Positions 43,329 to 53,447 of a stretch of DNA of 64,000 nt are shown piece by piece. Both the position numbers and the translations under genes were made by a program. The stretch lies in NCBI GenBank assembly GCA_963790715.1, contig CAWBPN010000011.1, forward strand, positions 372,001-436,000. The letters run 5' to 3'. The first letter of the stretch is position 1, and each line of letters begins with the position of its first letter. This DNA comes from DCFW01 sp963790715 (GTDB lineage Bacteria > Bacteroidota > Bacteroidia > Bacteroidales > Bacteroidaceae). A model generated the notes under the pieces. The model was given only the letters and a program-made list of their open reading frames with translations. It was not told where the DNA came from and did not search any database.

Positions 43329-46300
43329 ATGATGAAAAAAAACATTCTCTTTCTTACCTTGTTTTGGTCGTTTTTAGCATGTACTACAATCACAATCGTT
43401 GCCCAACCTGATTTGCACTTCAAACAAATCACAGTAACACAAGGCTTGTCATCAAACTCGGTTAATGCTATAATTAAGGACTCAAAAGGATTTATGTGGT
43501 TCGGCACATCAGTAGGGCTAGACAGATTCGACGGATACAGCATTAAGAAATACTACAGCAACCCTCATAATCACAAAAGTTTGCCTGACAACGGTGTAAC
43601 CGACGTTGCAGAAGATGCCATAGGTAACATTTGGATAAGAACATATAACGGTTATGCCATTTATGACTATAAAAAAGAATACTTCATTCGTGACATACAT
43701 ACTTATTTAATGAAAATAAAAACAGGATTCCAACGGTTGAAATCAATAGAATACATATATGTCGACAATGATAAAAACCTTTGGATATACGACGGTGAAA
43801 AGAAATTGTATTACTATCGTTTCAAGGAAAATGAATTACGCATATATAGTACTGACACCAGAGGATCGTCAAACGGCAAACTAAATAACATGGTGCAGAT
43901 GGGACACCTCTTTTATATCATATACCAATCAGGAGAACTGGAATGCCTGGCTCCTATGATGAACAAGGTTGTTATGCATAACAGTTTTCTTAGCAAAGCT
44001 GTAGCAAAACATTCGGAACAATATTACATCTACGCTGATAAAAGTAACGGTATATGGATAACCTCAGGATTTCCTATAGGTGTGTGGAGCTATGATACAC
44101 GTAATGGCAAATGGACTCATTTGTCAAAAGAATCGAAAGGTCAGTACAAACTCAATAGTGATGTGATACACAAAGTCGTAGATGATGGCAATAGTAATAT
44201 ATATATGGCTACAGACCACGGAGGAATTAATGTCTACAACAAACATACCAGACAAACGACTTTTTATTGTAACGACCCTACCGATCAGAATTCTATTGCC
44301 GGAAACACTCTTTACACGATATATTTCGATAATGAAAACACATTGTGGGCAGGTACTTTTAAAAAAGGTGTATCATACTATAGCTCACATACTCAGAAAT
44401 TCATACCTTTTCACTTCAGAGATAAAAACAACCCGGAAAGTCCTAATGATATTAATTGCATCTGCACAGATATGACCGGTAATATCTGGTTCGGCACCGA
44501 CGGTGAAGGATTGGTAAAGTTTTCTTCAAAAACAAAACAAACTACATATTTCCAAGCAAAGAATTCTCCCAACTCTCTTTCTGGCAACATTATAGTATCA
44601 ATAATGTGCGATTCAAAAAATCGTATATGGATGGGAACTTATCTAAACGGACTTTGCTGCTACGATAATGGTATATTCATACAATACAGGCACAACGATA
44701 ATAATACCAACAGCTTGTGCTACAATAATATATGGGATGTTGCCGAAGATAACAAAGGATTTATATGGATAGCGACATTAGGTAAGGGGTTACAAAAATT
44801 AAATGCCGAAACAGGTCAATTTACCACATATAATTATCAACAGGGGCTAAGCAATAATACCATGGTGGCACTTTGCAAAACAAAAGGTAATATCATGTAT
44901 ACAGGCACCAGCTCTGATGTTAAAGAGATTAACATAAATACGAATAAAATTCGAACTATACTGAATGATATATACGTAACATGCTTATATAAAGATAATC
45001 GTAACTTGCTTTGGATCGGTTCAACACAAGGATTACGCGTATACGATATAAAGACGGGACATGTAACAAACATTGCCTTGGAAAAAGACAATAATGACAT
45101 AATGATTAAGGGCATAATAGAGGATAACAACAATAACATGTGGATTACAACAGGCAACAGTCTGACAAATCTTATAATCAGCAACGACAATCAATCGAAA
45201 AAACTGAAATATAACATACTCAATTACGATCAGAGCGACGGACTGCAAAGTACTTTTTTCAACGGGCGTTCGTTTTGTAAGACTTCAGACGGAAGGATTT
45301 ACGTCGGTTGCGATGAAGGTTACAACATAATTGAACCGAACAACATAATACATAATTATTACCGACCTAAAGTAGGCTTCACAAATTTGGAGATTTACAA
45401 TAACAGTGTAAATGTGGACTCTTCATATAACGGACAAAAAATACTGAAGGCTTCACTTTCAGAGACCAAAAGACTTGACTTTAACTATACGGTGAAGATG
45501 TTTTCAATAGAGTTTTCAGCTTTTGACTATGCCATGCCGAGTAAATGCAAATATGCATACATGCTCAAAGGGTTCAATACAAATTGGATAACAACCAAAG
45601 ATAACAAAGTGACATTCACCAACCTAGATGCCGGTAAATATACATTACTCGTAAAAGCTACAAACAGCGACGGATTTTGGAATAATTCCCCTTCGACAAT
45701 AACAATTGTCGTACATCCTCCTTTTTGGAAAACATGGAAAGCCTACATTCTATATATTATTGTCATTATATTGGCTATTTATTATTTAATCGATCAAAAT
45801 AAAAAGAAGCAAGAAGAGAAGCTACATCTTCAACGTATTGAACTTGAATCAAAACGACAAAAAGAGATGAACGAAATGAAGATGAGATTCTTCACAAATG
45901 TAAGCCATGATTTCAGAACGCCTCTTTCGCTTATAATCACACCTCTTGAAAAACTTATTGACGAACAAAAAGGCACAATAAAAAAGCAATTGTTATTAAT
46001 TCATCAAAATGCACAAGAATTACTCACTCTGGTAAATCAATTGCTAGATTTCAGGCGCCTTGATGCAAACAAAGAAAAGCTAAATCCGTTAAACGGCAAT
46101 ATAATACTTGTAATTAAAAATGTGAGCGACTCATTTAAGGTGTATGTCGAACAAAAAAATATCAAGCTCAACTTCACGGCTGATACCACCGAACTGGAAA
46201 TGACATTCGACAAGGACAAAATAGAAAAAATAATGATGAACCTACTATCGAATGCCTTTAAATTTACACCTGAATCTGGGACAATAGAAGTAAAAGAATT

Positions 46301-47411
46301 CCATGACAACAAAAACATACACATACAGGTTGCCGATAATGGAATAAATATCGACGACAAAGATAAAGAACATATATTCGACCGCTTTTACCAAGTGCAT
46401 CAACCGAGAATGAACGAAGGTAGCGGTATAGGGTTACATATAGTAAAAGAATATACCAAATTACATGGGGGAAAAGTTAAAATAACCGACAATAAGCCAC
46501 AAGGAGTTATATTCACCGTAACACTTCCGATAAAGCATTTAATTCTTGAAGACGAGAAAGAACCTACTGCTGAAAAAGTTATCATGGAAGAGACTCATAC
46601 TTTGACGACAAACACAAATGAAGAAAATAAAAAGGATAATACGGAGAAAAGGCCTACAATACTAATTGTAGAGGATAATGAAAACTTTAAGAATTTCATC
46701 ATAAGTTGCCTCAATGACGAATATAACGTATTTGGCGCCGCAAACGGCGAAGAAGCGATGAAAAACATTGAGCAACAGGAAATAGATATAATCTTGAGTG
46801 ACATAATGATGCCCGTTATGGATGGTTTGGAATTGTGCAAGGCTGTGAAATCAAATATAAATTATTCTCATATCCCTATAATCTTAATCACTGCACGCAC
46901 AGCAGAAGAGCATCGCATGGAAGGACTGCAATATGGTGCAGATGACTATATCACCAAGCCGTTTAACCTGAAGATACTGAAACTTCGCATAAGCAAATTC
47001 GTAGAATGGAGTCGCCGTGCACACGAAAACTTTACAAAGAAGTTAGACATAACACCAAGTGAAATAACAATAAGTTCACTTGATGAAAAACTGATGCAAA
47101 AAGCTATGGAAAACGTAGAAGACAATATTGGCAACAGTGAATTTTCTGTAGAAGAACTCAGCAAAGAATTAGGTTTAAGTCGCGGACATCTTTATAAAAA
47201 ATTAATGAGTATCACTGGTAAATCGCCTCTTGAATTCATAAGAATCATAAGATTGAAGCGCAGCCAACAATATTTAAAAGAAAGCCAGATGAGCATATCG
47301 GAAATTGCATATACCGTAGGATTTAATTCCCCTAAGAATTATGCAAGATACTTTAAGGAAGAATTCGGAAAAACACCTTCGGAATATGTTAAAAACATAC
47401 ATAATAAATAA
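43329..47411 (+). CDS. Hybrid two-component system regulator (HTCS)
   Basis: 1360 residues from the first of two tandem ATGs at 43329; an upstream TTG is not needed. Signal peptide, then a periplasmic double propeller of Reg_prop repeats (for example GFMWFGTSVGLDRFDGYS) and a Y_Y_Y domain (AYMLKGFNTNWITTKDN), and TM near 805. Next are the HisKA domain with His860 in VSHDFRTPLSL, HATPase (GSGIGLHIVKEY), a receiver with Asp1158 in ILSDIMMPVMDG, and an AraC-type HTH pair at the C-terminus (GKTPSEYVKNI). HTCS proteins bind glycan fragments in the periplasm and activate nearby glycan-use genes, here most likely GH31 and GH3. Confidence 0.95.
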   Translation: MMKKNILFLTLFWSFLACTTITIVAQPDLHFKQITVTQGLSSNSVNAIIKDSKGFMWFGTSVGLDRFDGYSIKKYYSNPHNHKSLPDNGVTDVAEDAIGNIWIRTYNGYAIYDYKKEYFIRDIHTYLMKIKTGFQRLKSIEYIYVDNDKNLWIYDGEKKLYYYRFKENELRIYSTDTRGSSNGKLNNMVQMGHLFYIIYQSGELECLAPMMNKVVMHNSFLSKAVAKHSEQYYIYADKSNGIWITSGFPIGVWSYDTRNGKWTHLSKESKGQYKLNSDVIHKVVDDGNSNIYMATDHGGINVYNKHTRQTTFYCNDPTDQNSIAGNTLYTIYFDNENTLWAGTFKKGVSYYSSHTQKFIPFHFRDKNNPESPNDINCICTDMTGNIWFGTDGEGLVKFSSKTKQTTYFQAKNSPNSLSGNIIVSIMCDSKNRIWMGTYLNGLCCYDNGIFIQYRHNDNNTNSLCYNNIWDVAEDNKGFIWIATLGKGLQKLNAETGQFTTYNYQQGLSNNTMVALCKTKGNIMYTGTSSDVKEININTNKIRTILNDIYVTCLYKDNRNLLWIGSTQGLRVYDIKTGHVTNIALEKDNNDIMIKGIIEDNNNNMWITTGNSLTNLIISNDNQSKKLKYNILNYDQSDGLQSTFFNGRSFCKTSDGRIYVGCDEGYNIIEPNNIIHNYYRPKVGFTNLEIYNNSVNVDSSYNGQKILKASLSETKRLDFNYTVKMFSIEFSAFDYAMPSKCKYAYMLKGFNTNWITTKDNKVTFTNLDAGKYTLLVKATNSDGFWNNSPSTITIVVHPPFWKTWKAYILYIIVIILAIYYLIDQNKKKQEEKLHLQRIELESKRQKEMNEMKMRFFTNVSHDFRTPLSLIITPLEKLIDEQKGTIKKQLLLIHQNAQELLTLVNQLLDFRRLDANKEKLNPLNGNIILVIKNVSDSFKVYVEQKNIKLNFTADTTELEMTFDKDKIEKIMMNLLSNAFKFTPESGTIEVKEFHDNKNIHIQVADNGINIDDKDKEHIFDRFYQVHQPRMNEGSGIGLHIVKEYTKLHGGKVKITDNKPQGVIFTVTLPIKHLILEDEKEPTAEKVIMEETHTLTTNTNEENKKDNTEKRPTILIVEDNENFKNFIISCLNDEYNVFGAANGEEAMKNIEQQEIDIILSDIMMPVMDGLELCKAVKSNINYSHIPIILITARTAEEHRMEGLQYGADDYITKPFNLKILKLRISKFVEWSRRAHENFTKKLDITPSEITISSLDEKLMQKAMENVEDNIGNSEFSVEELSKELGLSRGHLYKKLMSITGKSPLEFIRIIRLKRSQQYLKESQMSISEIAYTVGFNSPKNYARYFKEEFGKTPSEYVKNIHNK

Positions 47412-47425
47412 ATCCATCGGATATT

Positions 47426-47491
47426 AAACATTTCATACCCCAATAGGAAACATTTGCGACCATAGCATATGAATATTTAATAATATATTTG
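47426..47491 (+). promoter_or_regulatory. Paired operator and promoter of the GH31-GH3 operon
   Basis: AAACATTT at 47426 and 47448, 22 bp apart. The second repeat reads ACATTTGCGACCATAGC, close to the site before the HTCS gene. The -7 box TATATTTG is at 47484-47491 and no -33 TTTG is at the right distance, as expected for an activator-dependent promoter. The box overlaps an upstream in-frame TTG, ruling that TTG out as the GH31 start. Confidence 0.65.
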
Positions 47492-47515
47492 CTGCCATTA
47501 TTAATATTCAAAAAT

Positions 47516-50374
47516 ATGAAAAGTCACAATATAACTATCATGATATGGATGTTGCTTTTTGCCCCGGTATTTACTATGTTAGGCGCAATAAGTAATAAAC
47601 CTGTAGTGATTGAACTAAAACAGCACAAGGCTTCCAACGCAAGAAAAATAAAGTTGGAAGTAGTCAGCGACAAAATTATTCATGTATTGGCAGCACCGGA
47701 TGATAAATTTTCAGGCGACAAAAGTTTAATCATTGTTCCGTCATTGAAAATGACGGGTAAATACACTACAAATACTCAAGGCAAAATTGTCACTCTGTCT
47801 ACTAGCGAGTTAAAAGTGACTGTCAACAAATCAACCGGGGTCATTACTTTTTTCGACAAACAAGGAAAAGTGCTATTGGCAGAATCGGCAAACGGACGTT
47901 CATTTAAACCAATAACAGTTGAAGGAACTAAAGGATATACTATAACACAATACTTTAATTCTCCGTTAAGTGAAGCATTCTATGGTTTGGGGCAACATCA
48001 GTCAAATGAAATGAACTATCGCGATAAGAATGAAACTCTCCTGCAATATAATACTAAAGTAACCATACCGTTTGTGTGGAGTACAAAAAACTACGGAATA
48101 CTGTGGGATAACTATTCATACAGCAAATGGGGTGATCCACGTAATTATGCTCAACTGGGACAAGCATTCAAACTTTTTGATAAAGAAGGTAAAGAGGGCG
48201 GTCTTACGGCATCATACAAAAACAAGTCAAAAGGATTGAAACCTATAATTCGCGATGAGTCTTCAATTTGTTATGAAGATGTTGAATCCATAAAGAACTT
48301 ACCTGCACACTATTCTTTTAAGGGAGCTAATGTTTGTTATGAAGGCAGCATAGTACCGAAAGAAAGCGGTTTTTTTCACTTCAAGCTCTATTATGCCGGA
48401 TATACCAAAGTATATATTGATAACAAGCTCGTAGTTCCAGAACGTTGGCGTACATCATGGAATCCAAATACTTATAAATTTACAGTAAACCTCATAGCAG
48501 GTAAAAAGACACCTATACGCATAGAATGGTTGCCTGACGGCGATATATCATATTGCGGACTAAGCGTACTCACACCTAATCCTATGCAAAAATCAAAGAT
48601 TTGCATTTGGAGCGAAATGGGCAGTGAAGAGAACTACTATTTCGTTTACGGATCAAATCCTGATGATGTAATAAGCGGATACCGTACACTAACTGGTAAG
48701 TCCCAAGTAATGCCACAATGGGCTATGGGTTATTGGCAAAGTAAAGAACGTTATAAATCAGCTGATGAGATAGAAGGTATAGTAAATGAATTTCGTAAAA
48801 AGCAAGTTCCTTTAGATGTAATCATACAAGATTGGTATTATTGGCGTCAAAATGATTGGGGAAGCCATAAGTTCGACCCTACACGTTATCCAGATCCTAA
48901 AGCCATGATTGACTCCATACATGATATGCATGCCAAATATATGATATCCGTATGGCCTAAGTTCTATTTAACGACAGAGCACTATAAGGAAATGGACAGT
49001 CATGGCTGGATGTATAAACAAGCTATTAAAGACAGTATCCGCGATTGGGTAGGTCACGGTTACATAGGCAGCTTCTATGATGCTTATTCGGCTGACGCAC
49101 GCAAACTTTTCTGGAAACAAATAAATGAGACGCTTTTCCCGATGGGAGTAGATGCCTGGTGGATGGATGCAAGCGAACCGGATATCAAGGACTGTACACC
49201 ATTATGGTATTGGAAAAGACTTTGCGGTCCGACGGCCTTAGGCCCGTCTACCAAATACCTCAACGCTTATGCTTTGGAAAATGCCAAGGCAATATATGAA
49301 GGTCAACGCGGTACTGATCCGGATAAACGCGTATTCTTATTGACACGATCCGGATTTGCAGGCGAACAACGCTTTTCAACTGCTACATGGAGTGGTGATA
49401 TAGCCACGCGTTGGGAAGACCTGCGCTCACAAATAACCGCCGGACTTAACTTTTCAATGGCTGGAATACCATGGTGGGGCATGGATATTGGTGGATTTTG
49501 TGTTGAAGATCGTTATGTAAACGGATATAACAAATTACTAAATACAGGAGTTGAAGATGCTGATGAGAAAGAATGGAAAGAGCTGAATACACGGTGGTTC
49601 CAATATGGTGCATTTGTACCTGTCTTCCGTGCACACGGACAATATCCGCCCCGCGAGCCGTTTAACATTTCGGCTGAAGGTACACCTACATACAACAGTA
49701 TTTTATGGTATATGAATTTGAGATACCGTATGTTACCTTATATATATTCAATAGCCGGTGCAATACATTTCGACGATTATACACTAATGAGAGGACTGGC
49801 TATGGATTTCGAAAAAGATCCTAAAGTATATAATATTAACGACCAATATATGTTCGGCCCTGCACTGATGGTTAATCCTGTAGGTACGTATGAAACACGT
49901 AGCCGCAATGTTTATCTTCCTGCACAACATATCTGGTATGATTTTTACACCGGCAAGAGTTACAATGGCGGACAAAATATAAATGCTGATGCTCCATACG
50001 AACGTATTCCGTTATTCGTTCGTGACGGGTCTATCATTCCTTACGGTCCGGCATTACAATATACAAGTGAGAAGAAACCTCAAAACATCACGGTTTATGT
50101 TTATGCAGGAGCAAATGGTATGTTTACTCTCTACGAGGATGAAGGTACTAATTATAATTACGAAAAAGGTAAGTATGCCACAATCGAGTTCACTTACAAT
50201 GACGTAAACAAGACATTGACAATCGGCAAACGTAACGGCTCATTCGATGGTATGCTTGAAAAACGTACATTCAACATCGTTTACGTCAATGGTTCACAAC
50301 CTAAAGGATATGATCCTGATGCTAAAGGTATTACCGTTGATTATAACGGTTCCGAACAAATCCTAAAGCTGTAA
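47516..50374 (+). CDS. Glycoside hydrolase family 31 with PA14 insert, probable alpha-xylosidase
   Basis: 952 residues from the ATG at 47516, with an N-terminal export signal. An N-terminal beta-sandwich is interrupted by a PA14 domain (about 265-365: SGFFHFKLYYAGYTKVYIDN). The barrel carries the nucleophile Asp551 in VDAWWMDASEPDI and the acid/base Asp628 in ATWSGDIATRWEDL. A C-terminal beta domain follows. The PA14-in-GH31 plan, length and nucleophile position match the Bacteroides ovatus xyloglucan alpha-xylosidase BoGH31A as I remember it. Alpha-glucosidase activity is the alternative. Followed after 30 bases by GH3, a usual partner in xyloglucan breakdown. Confidence 0.87.
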   Translation: MKSHNITIMIWMLLFAPVFTMLGAISNKPVVIELKQHKASNARKIKLEVVSDKIIHVLAAPDDKFSGDKSLIIVPSLKMTGKYTTNTQGKIVTLSTSELKVTVNKSTGVITFFDKQGKVLLAESANGRSFKPITVEGTKGYTITQYFNSPLSEAFYGLGQHQSNEMNYRDKNETLLQYNTKVTIPFVWSTKNYGILWDNYSYSKWGDPRNYAQLGQAFKLFDKEGKEGGLTASYKNKSKGLKPIIRDESSICYEDVESIKNLPAHYSFKGANVCYEGSIVPKESGFFHFKLYYAGYTKVYIDNKLVVPERWRTSWNPNTYKFTVNLIAGKKTPIRIEWLPDGDISYCGLSVLTPNPMQKSKICIWSEMGSEENYYFVYGSNPDDVISGYRTLTGKSQVMPQWAMGYWQSKERYKSADEIEGIVNEFRKKQVPLDVIIQDWYYWRQNDWGSHKFDPTRYPDPKAMIDSIHDMHAKYMISVWPKFYLTTEHYKEMDSHGWMYKQAIKDSIRDWVGHGYIGSFYDAYSADARKLFWKQINETLFPMGVDAWWMDASEPDIKDCTPLWYWKRLCGPTALGPSTKYLNAYALENAKAIYEGQRGTDPDKRVFLLTRSGFAGEQRFSTATWSGDIATRWEDLRSQITAGLNFSMAGIPWWGMDIGGFCVEDRYVNGYNKLLNTGVEDADEKEWKELNTRWFQYGAFVPVFRAHGQYPPREPFNISAEGTPTYNSILWYMNLRYRMLPYIYSIAGAIHFDDYTLMRGLAMDFEKDPKVYNINDQYMFGPALMVNPVGTYETRSRNVYLPAQHIWYDFYTGKSYNGGQNINADAPYERIPLFVRDGSIIPYGPALQYTSEKKPQNITVYVYAGANGMFTLYEDEGTNYNYEKGKYATIEFTYNDVNKTLTIGKRNGSFDGMLEKRTFNIVYVNGSQPKGYDPDAKGITVDYNGSEQILKL

Positions 50375-50404
50375 TCACAAAAATTTATACAATAAAAACA
50401 GACA

Positions 50405-52612
50405 ATGAATAAAATATATAAATGTATTTTTCTTTCAATGGCAATAACATTGACATGCTATAACTTAAAAGCTCAAGACATGCCTGCATATTTAGACCAA
50501 AAACAACCGATAGAAGTACGTGTGAAAGATGCTTTATCACGTATGACACTTGAGGAAAAAGTAGCTCTGTGCACTGCACAATCGAAGTTCAGTTCTCATG
50601 GTGTTCCGCGTTTGGGCATACCTGAAATATGGATGAGCGACGGTTCTCACGGTGTTCGTGAAGAGATTTCGTGGGATAGTTGGAATCCGGCAGGATGGAG
50701 CAATGATGCCTGCACCGGCTTCCCTGCTCTCACATGCTTGGCTGCCACATGGAATCCCGATATGGCTGTGCTATATGGCAAATCAATAGGTGAAGAATTC
50801 CGTTACCGTAATAAAGATGTTATGCTTGGTCCCGGACTCAACATTTACCGTACGCCTCTTTGCGGACGTAACTATGAATATATGGGTGAAGACCCGTATT
50901 TAACATCAGAGATAGCCGTACCTTATGTTGAAGGTGTGCAAAAGAACGGTGTTGCAGCATGTGCTAAGCATTATATTCTAAACAATCAAGAGACATGGCG
51001 TGACAGTGTTGACGTTGAACTGAGCGACCGTGCCTTACATGAGATATACCTGCCGGCATGGAAAGCGGTGGTACAACACGCTCATATTTGGACTATAATG
51101 GGTTCCTACAATCTTATTCGCGGTAAACACGGCTGCGAAAACGATTTGACTCTTAACCGGATACTTAAAAAAGACTTCGGCTTCGACGGTGTGGTGATTT
51201 CCGATTGGGGAGGTGCACACAACACTTTTGATTCGGCATTAGGAGGATTAGATATAGAAATGGGAAGTTGGACTAACGGAATGAGTAGCGGCAAAAACTT
51301 TGCTTATGACGATTATTTCCTGGCTCGCGATTATTTGAAAGCATTAAAAGAGGGGAAAATACAGGAAAGCAACGTTGACGACAAAGCAGCACGCATATTG
51401 CGACTGATCTTCCGCACTGCCATGAATCAAAATAAACCATGGGGATCATTTGCTACAGAAGAACATTTCAAAGCAGCACGCTCTATCGGCGACGAAGGCA
51501 TAGTGTTACTTAAAAACGATAAAAGGAAGCTCTTACCTATTAATCCTAAGCACTATAAGAAGATATTGGTTGTTGGCGAAAATGCCACACGTTCACTCAC
51601 GGCAGGCGGTGGAGCGGCAGGATTGAAAGTAGTTCACGAAGTATCGCCTTTGTCGGCATTGCAGGCTAAGTATGGAGATGCCGTACATTATACTATGGGT
51701 TATGCTTCAGGGCCGTGTGTATACGGGCAAGTTGTTCCTCCAAAATATTCCGAAGATTCATTAAGGAGCGAGTCAATAAAAGAAGCAAAAAAAGCCGACT
51801 TAATTATATATATAGGTGGACTTAACAAAAACTTCCGTCAGGATTGTGAGTCAGGCGACAGGTTATCGCTTAATCTGCCTTTCGGTCAAGACGAATTAAT
51901 TGAAGGATTGGCAAAAGCAAACAAAAATATCATAGTTACGTTACTTAGCGGCAACGCTGTTGCTATGCCTTGGGTAAACCTGGTTCCATCAATAATACAA
52001 AGCTGGTATCTTGGTAGTGAAGCAGGAAATTCTTTAGAGGATATATTAAGCGGGGATGTAAATCCAAGCGGTAAACTTCCTTTTACCTTTCCTGTCAAGC
52101 TAAACGACGTAGGTGCACACAGTTTCGGAGCAGATGTCTATCCGGGAGTAAACCACAAAGAAACGTATAAAGAAGATATATTCGTAGGTTACCGCTGGGC
52201 TGAGAAAAATGGCATTGCTCCCCTATTCCCTTTTGGACACGGACTTAGCTATACTACCTTTAAATATGGCAAGGCAGCGGCAAGCGCAGACGAAATGGAT
52301 AAAGACGGGAAAATAAAGTTGACCATCCCGATAACAAACACCGGTAAAGTATCCGGCAAAGAAGTGATGCAACTGTATATAGGAGAAGAAAATCCAAGTG
52401 TGCCACGTCCGATAAAAGAACTTAAAGGTTTTGATAAAATAGAATTGGCTCCGGGCGAAACAAAAATTGTGACGTTCACCATAACACCCGGACAATTAGC
52501 TTTTTATGATGAGAATCAAAAAAGTTGGAGAAGCGAATCAGGTAGATTCAAAGCATACATAGGCTCTTCATCAGAGGATATTCGTCAGATAATTCCGTTC
52601 AAGCTAAAATAA
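50405..52612 (+). CDS. Glycoside hydrolase family 3, probable beta-glucosidase or related
   Basis: 735 residues with a signal peptide ending near LKAQ. Order: GH3 N-terminal barrel with SDGSHGVREE and nucleophile Asp267 in FDGVVISDWGGAH; GH3 C-terminal alpha/beta sandwich (LLKNDKRKLLPINP, IVTLLSGNAVAMPW); fibronectin-III-like tail (LTIPITNTGKVSGKEVMQLY). It removes non-reducing beta-linked glucose (or similar sugars) from oligosaccharides. Same operon as GH31 and within the HTCS locus. No transporter is encoded beside it. Confidence 0.92.
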   Translation: MNKIYKCIFLSMAITLTCYNLKAQDMPAYLDQKQPIEVRVKDALSRMTLEEKVALCTAQSKFSSHGVPRLGIPEIWMSDGSHGVREEISWDSWNPAGWSNDACTGFPALTCLAATWNPDMAVLYGKSIGEEFRYRNKDVMLGPGLNIYRTPLCGRNYEYMGEDPYLTSEIAVPYVEGVQKNGVAACAKHYILNNQETWRDSVDVELSDRALHEIYLPAWKAVVQHAHIWTIMGSYNLIRGKHGCENDLTLNRILKKDFGFDGVVISDWGGAHNTFDSALGGLDIEMGSWTNGMSSGKNFAYDDYFLARDYLKALKEGKIQESNVDDKAARILRLIFRTAMNQNKPWGSFATEEHFKAARSIGDEGIVLLKNDKRKLLPINPKHYKKILVVGENATRSLTAGGGAAGLKVVHEVSPLSALQAKYGDAVHYTMGYASGPCVYGQVVPPKYSEDSLRSESIKEAKKADLIIYIGGLNKNFRQDCESGDRLSLNLPFGQDELIEGLAKANKNIIVTLLSGNAVAMPWVNLVPSIIQSWYLGSEAGNSLEDILSGDVNPSGKLPFTFPVKLNDVGAHSFGADVYPGVNHKETYKEDIFVGYRWAEKNGIAPLFPFGHGLSYTTFKYGKAAASADEMDKDGKIKLTIPITNTGKVSGKEVMQLYIGEENPSVPRPIKELKGFDKIELAPGETKIVTFTITPGQLAFYDENQKSWRSESGRFKAYIGSSSEDIRQIIPFKLK

Positions 52613-52661
52613 TAAGAATTATTTTTTTTTGAAAGACTAAGGTAAGTATAAAAAATAAATC

Positions 52662-52732
52662 TATCTTTGCCATCTATTATTGTCAAATATAATAGGTGGC
52701 AATGGTTGTATATATGCACAATCGTTCCACAA
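52662..52732 (+). promoter_or_regulatory. LemA promoter and structured leader
   Basis: -7 box TATCTTTG (52662-52669). Directly after it, GCCATCTATTAT / ATAATAGGTGGC (52669-52680 and 52689-52700) form a 12-pair stem with one G-U. GTGG (52696-52699) can instead pair with CCAC (52727-52730), extended by GGTTGT / ACAATC (52704-52709 / 52718-52723). The two structures exclude each other. Confidence 0.45.
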
Positions 52733-52768
52733 GCAAAGGATCTAAACAATTAATAAAATGAATTTTAT

Positions 52769-53359
52769 ATGACAAAAAGAAATGTAAATATTCTTATCAT
52801 CGTAGGTGTACTTCTACTAATCATCGTTTTGATGGTAGCACCGTATAACTCAATGGTTAGCAAGCAACAAAGTGTAAAGGAAGCTTGGGGCAACGTTGAG
52901 AACCAATATCAACGCCGCTCGGATTTGATTCCGAACTTGGTAAATACCGTAAAAGGCTATGCCACTCACGAGAAGACAACACTTGAGGAAGTTACCAACG
53001 CACGTGCCAGAGCAACGCAAATAACGGTTAATCCGGATAACTTGTCAAGTGAGCAATTACAGAAATACCAACGTGCACAAGGTGATTTGACTACGGCACT
53101 CGGCAAATTGTTAGCCATAAGTGAAAATTATCCGAACTTAAAAGCGAACGAGAATTTTATTGAATTGCAGGCACAGCTGGAAGGAACCGAAAACCGTATC
53201 AGTGTTGCCCGTCATGATTTCAATGATGCGACACAGGATTATAACAGCTACATATTAAAATTTCCACAAGTAGTCATAGCACATTTATTCGGCTTCAACG
53301 AAAAGGGATATTTTGAAGCAGAGAAAGGAGCGGAAAAGGCTCCTCAAGTCAAATTTTAG
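52769..53359 (+). CDS. LemA family protein
   Basis: 196 residues: one N-terminal TM helix (about 8-27, IIVGVLLLIIVLMVAPYNSM) and a helical domain with the LemA signature VENQYQRRSDLIPNLVNTVK and ENRISVARHDFNDATQDYNS. LemA proteins are membrane-anchored helical bundles of unclear function. In this phylum they are often next to TPM/DUF2207 membrane proteins, but no such neighbour exists here. Confidence 0.93.
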   Translation: MTKRNVNILIIVGVLLLIIVLMVAPYNSMVSKQQSVKEAWGNVENQYQRRSDLIPNLVNTVKGYATHEKTTLEEVTNARARATQITVNPDNLSSEQLQKYQRAQGDLTTALGKLLAISENYPNLKANENFIELQAQLEGTENRISVARHDFNDATQDYNSYILKFPQVVIAHLFGFNEKGYFEAEKGAEKAPQVKF

Positions 53360-53413
53360 ACAATGAACCAATAATATGTTTACAAATAGACCACAATTAC
53401 AAGAAAAATTGCA

Positions 53414-53421
53414 TACTTTTG
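53414..53421 (+). promoter_or_regulatory. -7 box for the zeta-like kinase gene
   Basis: TACTTTTG, perfect TAnnTTTG, 26 bases before the ATG; no clear -33 element. Confidence 0.5.
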
Positions 53422-53447
53422 TGAACAAATAATAAACATTACAGTCT

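Noticed and set aside
44837..45248. Minus-strand open frames inside the HTCS gene
   Set aside because: They are shadows of the long plus-strand gene with no recognisable protein features.
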